From [Flavobacterium] thermophilum (GTDB lineage Bacteria > Bacillota > Bacilli > Bacillales > Anoxybacillaceae): a DNA stretch of 64,000 nt. Location of the stretch: assembly GCA_900450595.1 (NCBI GenBank), contig UGGS01000002.1, positions 988,501 through 1,052,500 on the forward strand, written 5' to 3'. This document shows, one piece after another, positions 63,057 through 64,000 of the stretch. The notes below the pieces were generated by a model. It did no database searches. It was not told where the DNA came from and saw only the letters and a list, made by a program, of their open reading frames with translations. How positions within the stretch are numbered: position 1 is the first letter of the stretch; every line of letters begins with the position of its first letter. The translations under genes and the position numbers were made by a program.

Positions 63057-63093
63057 TCGTCCCAATAGGCAGCAGACCGTCAACCGCCGCATA

Positions 63094-63131
63094 TAAAAAA
63101 AGAGGGTGTCCCATGCCGTGCAGGACACCCT
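63094..63131 (-). terminator. Second terminator after the rRNA operon
   Basis: AGGGTGTCC/GGACACCCT stem (63103-63111 with 63123-63131), followed on the minus strand by seven T. It also lies just after the hsp20 stop on the plus strand but without a T run there. Confidence 0.75.
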
Positions 63132-63252
63132 TTCGCGAGTTCCGTTTCCTATCGCTTTTATGAAAAAGGGGGTCTAGGAAACGATGATCACGCTTTACAT
63201 TTTGGGGGAGAGGATTAAAAATGGCGTCATTCAAAATGACTCATTTGAAATA

Positions 63253-63294
63253 GGCAAAAAAATGAGAGAACCAAACAGCTCCCTCATTTTTGCC
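63253..63294 (-). terminator. Terminator of the rRNA operon
   Basis: A long stem GGCAAAAA(A)ATGAG(A)GA with TC(C)CTCATTTTTGCC, loop about 10 bases, directly after 5S rRNA on the minus strand. Confidence 0.88.
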
Positions 63295-63296
63295 TG

Positions 63297-63413
<117 letters not shown>

Positions 63414-63519
63414 AAGCGATTCAGTTTCGACATCATTTATTATACTTAAAAAATAAATGTTGTCAAGAAGGAAAGTCATTCCTTCAAAACTAGATAACCG
63501 TCGGAAGAAGCCGCTTATA

Positions 63520-64000
<481 letters not shown>

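Overview
The window looks like part of the chromosome of a thermophilic Bacillaceae species, most probably Geobacillus or a close relative. The evidence is a 724-residue PcrA-type helicase, a GC-rich coding style, Bacillus-like ribosome binding sites (AAAGGAGG), and a core gene order that matches the region I recall from Bacillus: pur operon, then yerA, yerB, yerC, pcrB, pcrA, ligA, camS and gatCAB. These identifications come from reading the sequence; no database search was run.

Layout. Positions 1-5206 hold a YhgE/Pip-type membrane protein (cut by the window edge), a small membrane protein, a PspA-like pair, an MFS transporter and a P1/S58 peptidase. Positions 5579-10907 are a decayed accessory zone: two related CRISPR arrays whose leaders carry the same inverted repeat at the same distance from the first repeat (one leader has since been split by a 145-bp MITE), intact and broken Rpn-type nuclease genes, an internally deleted IS4-type element and an internally deleted tnpB element. 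No cas genes lie in the window. Positions 10969-18956 are a complete four-gene Wadjet-type (JetABCD) SMC anti-plasmid operon on the minus strand. After an ISLre2-type insertion sequence (19842-21550) come an OpuC-like osmoprotectant ABC transporter and a metY-like gene broken by one in-frame stop.

Positions 26331-29535 are gatCAB (minus strand). Between gatC and camS an accessory island (about 29536-39160) has entered: a Uma2-type protein, an IS605-type tnpB element (30525-35071) whose left end has been hit by two further insertion sequences (an IS4-type and a second ISLre2-type copy), a coiled-coil protein with 7-residue repeats, a VOC protein, an FAD amine oxidase and a LOG-family protein. 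Removing the two insertions and their target duplications gives a 1455-bp element; the deleted copy at 7694-8419 is exactly 729 bp shorter.

Positions 39287-48757 carry camS, ligA, pcrA, pcrB, yerC, yerB and yerA. Positions 49450-62253 are the full twelve-gene purine operon (purEKBCSQLFMNHD), preceded by a guanine-type riboswitch, a terminator and an inverted PurBox pair. A divergent Hsp20 gene follows, then the 3' end of an rRNA operon on the minus strand (terminator, 5S, partial 23S).

The most unusual material is the CRISPR/Rpn zone and the nested tnpB element. The Wadjet operon is a known defence type, but it sits directly beside these and forms a defence-rich block.
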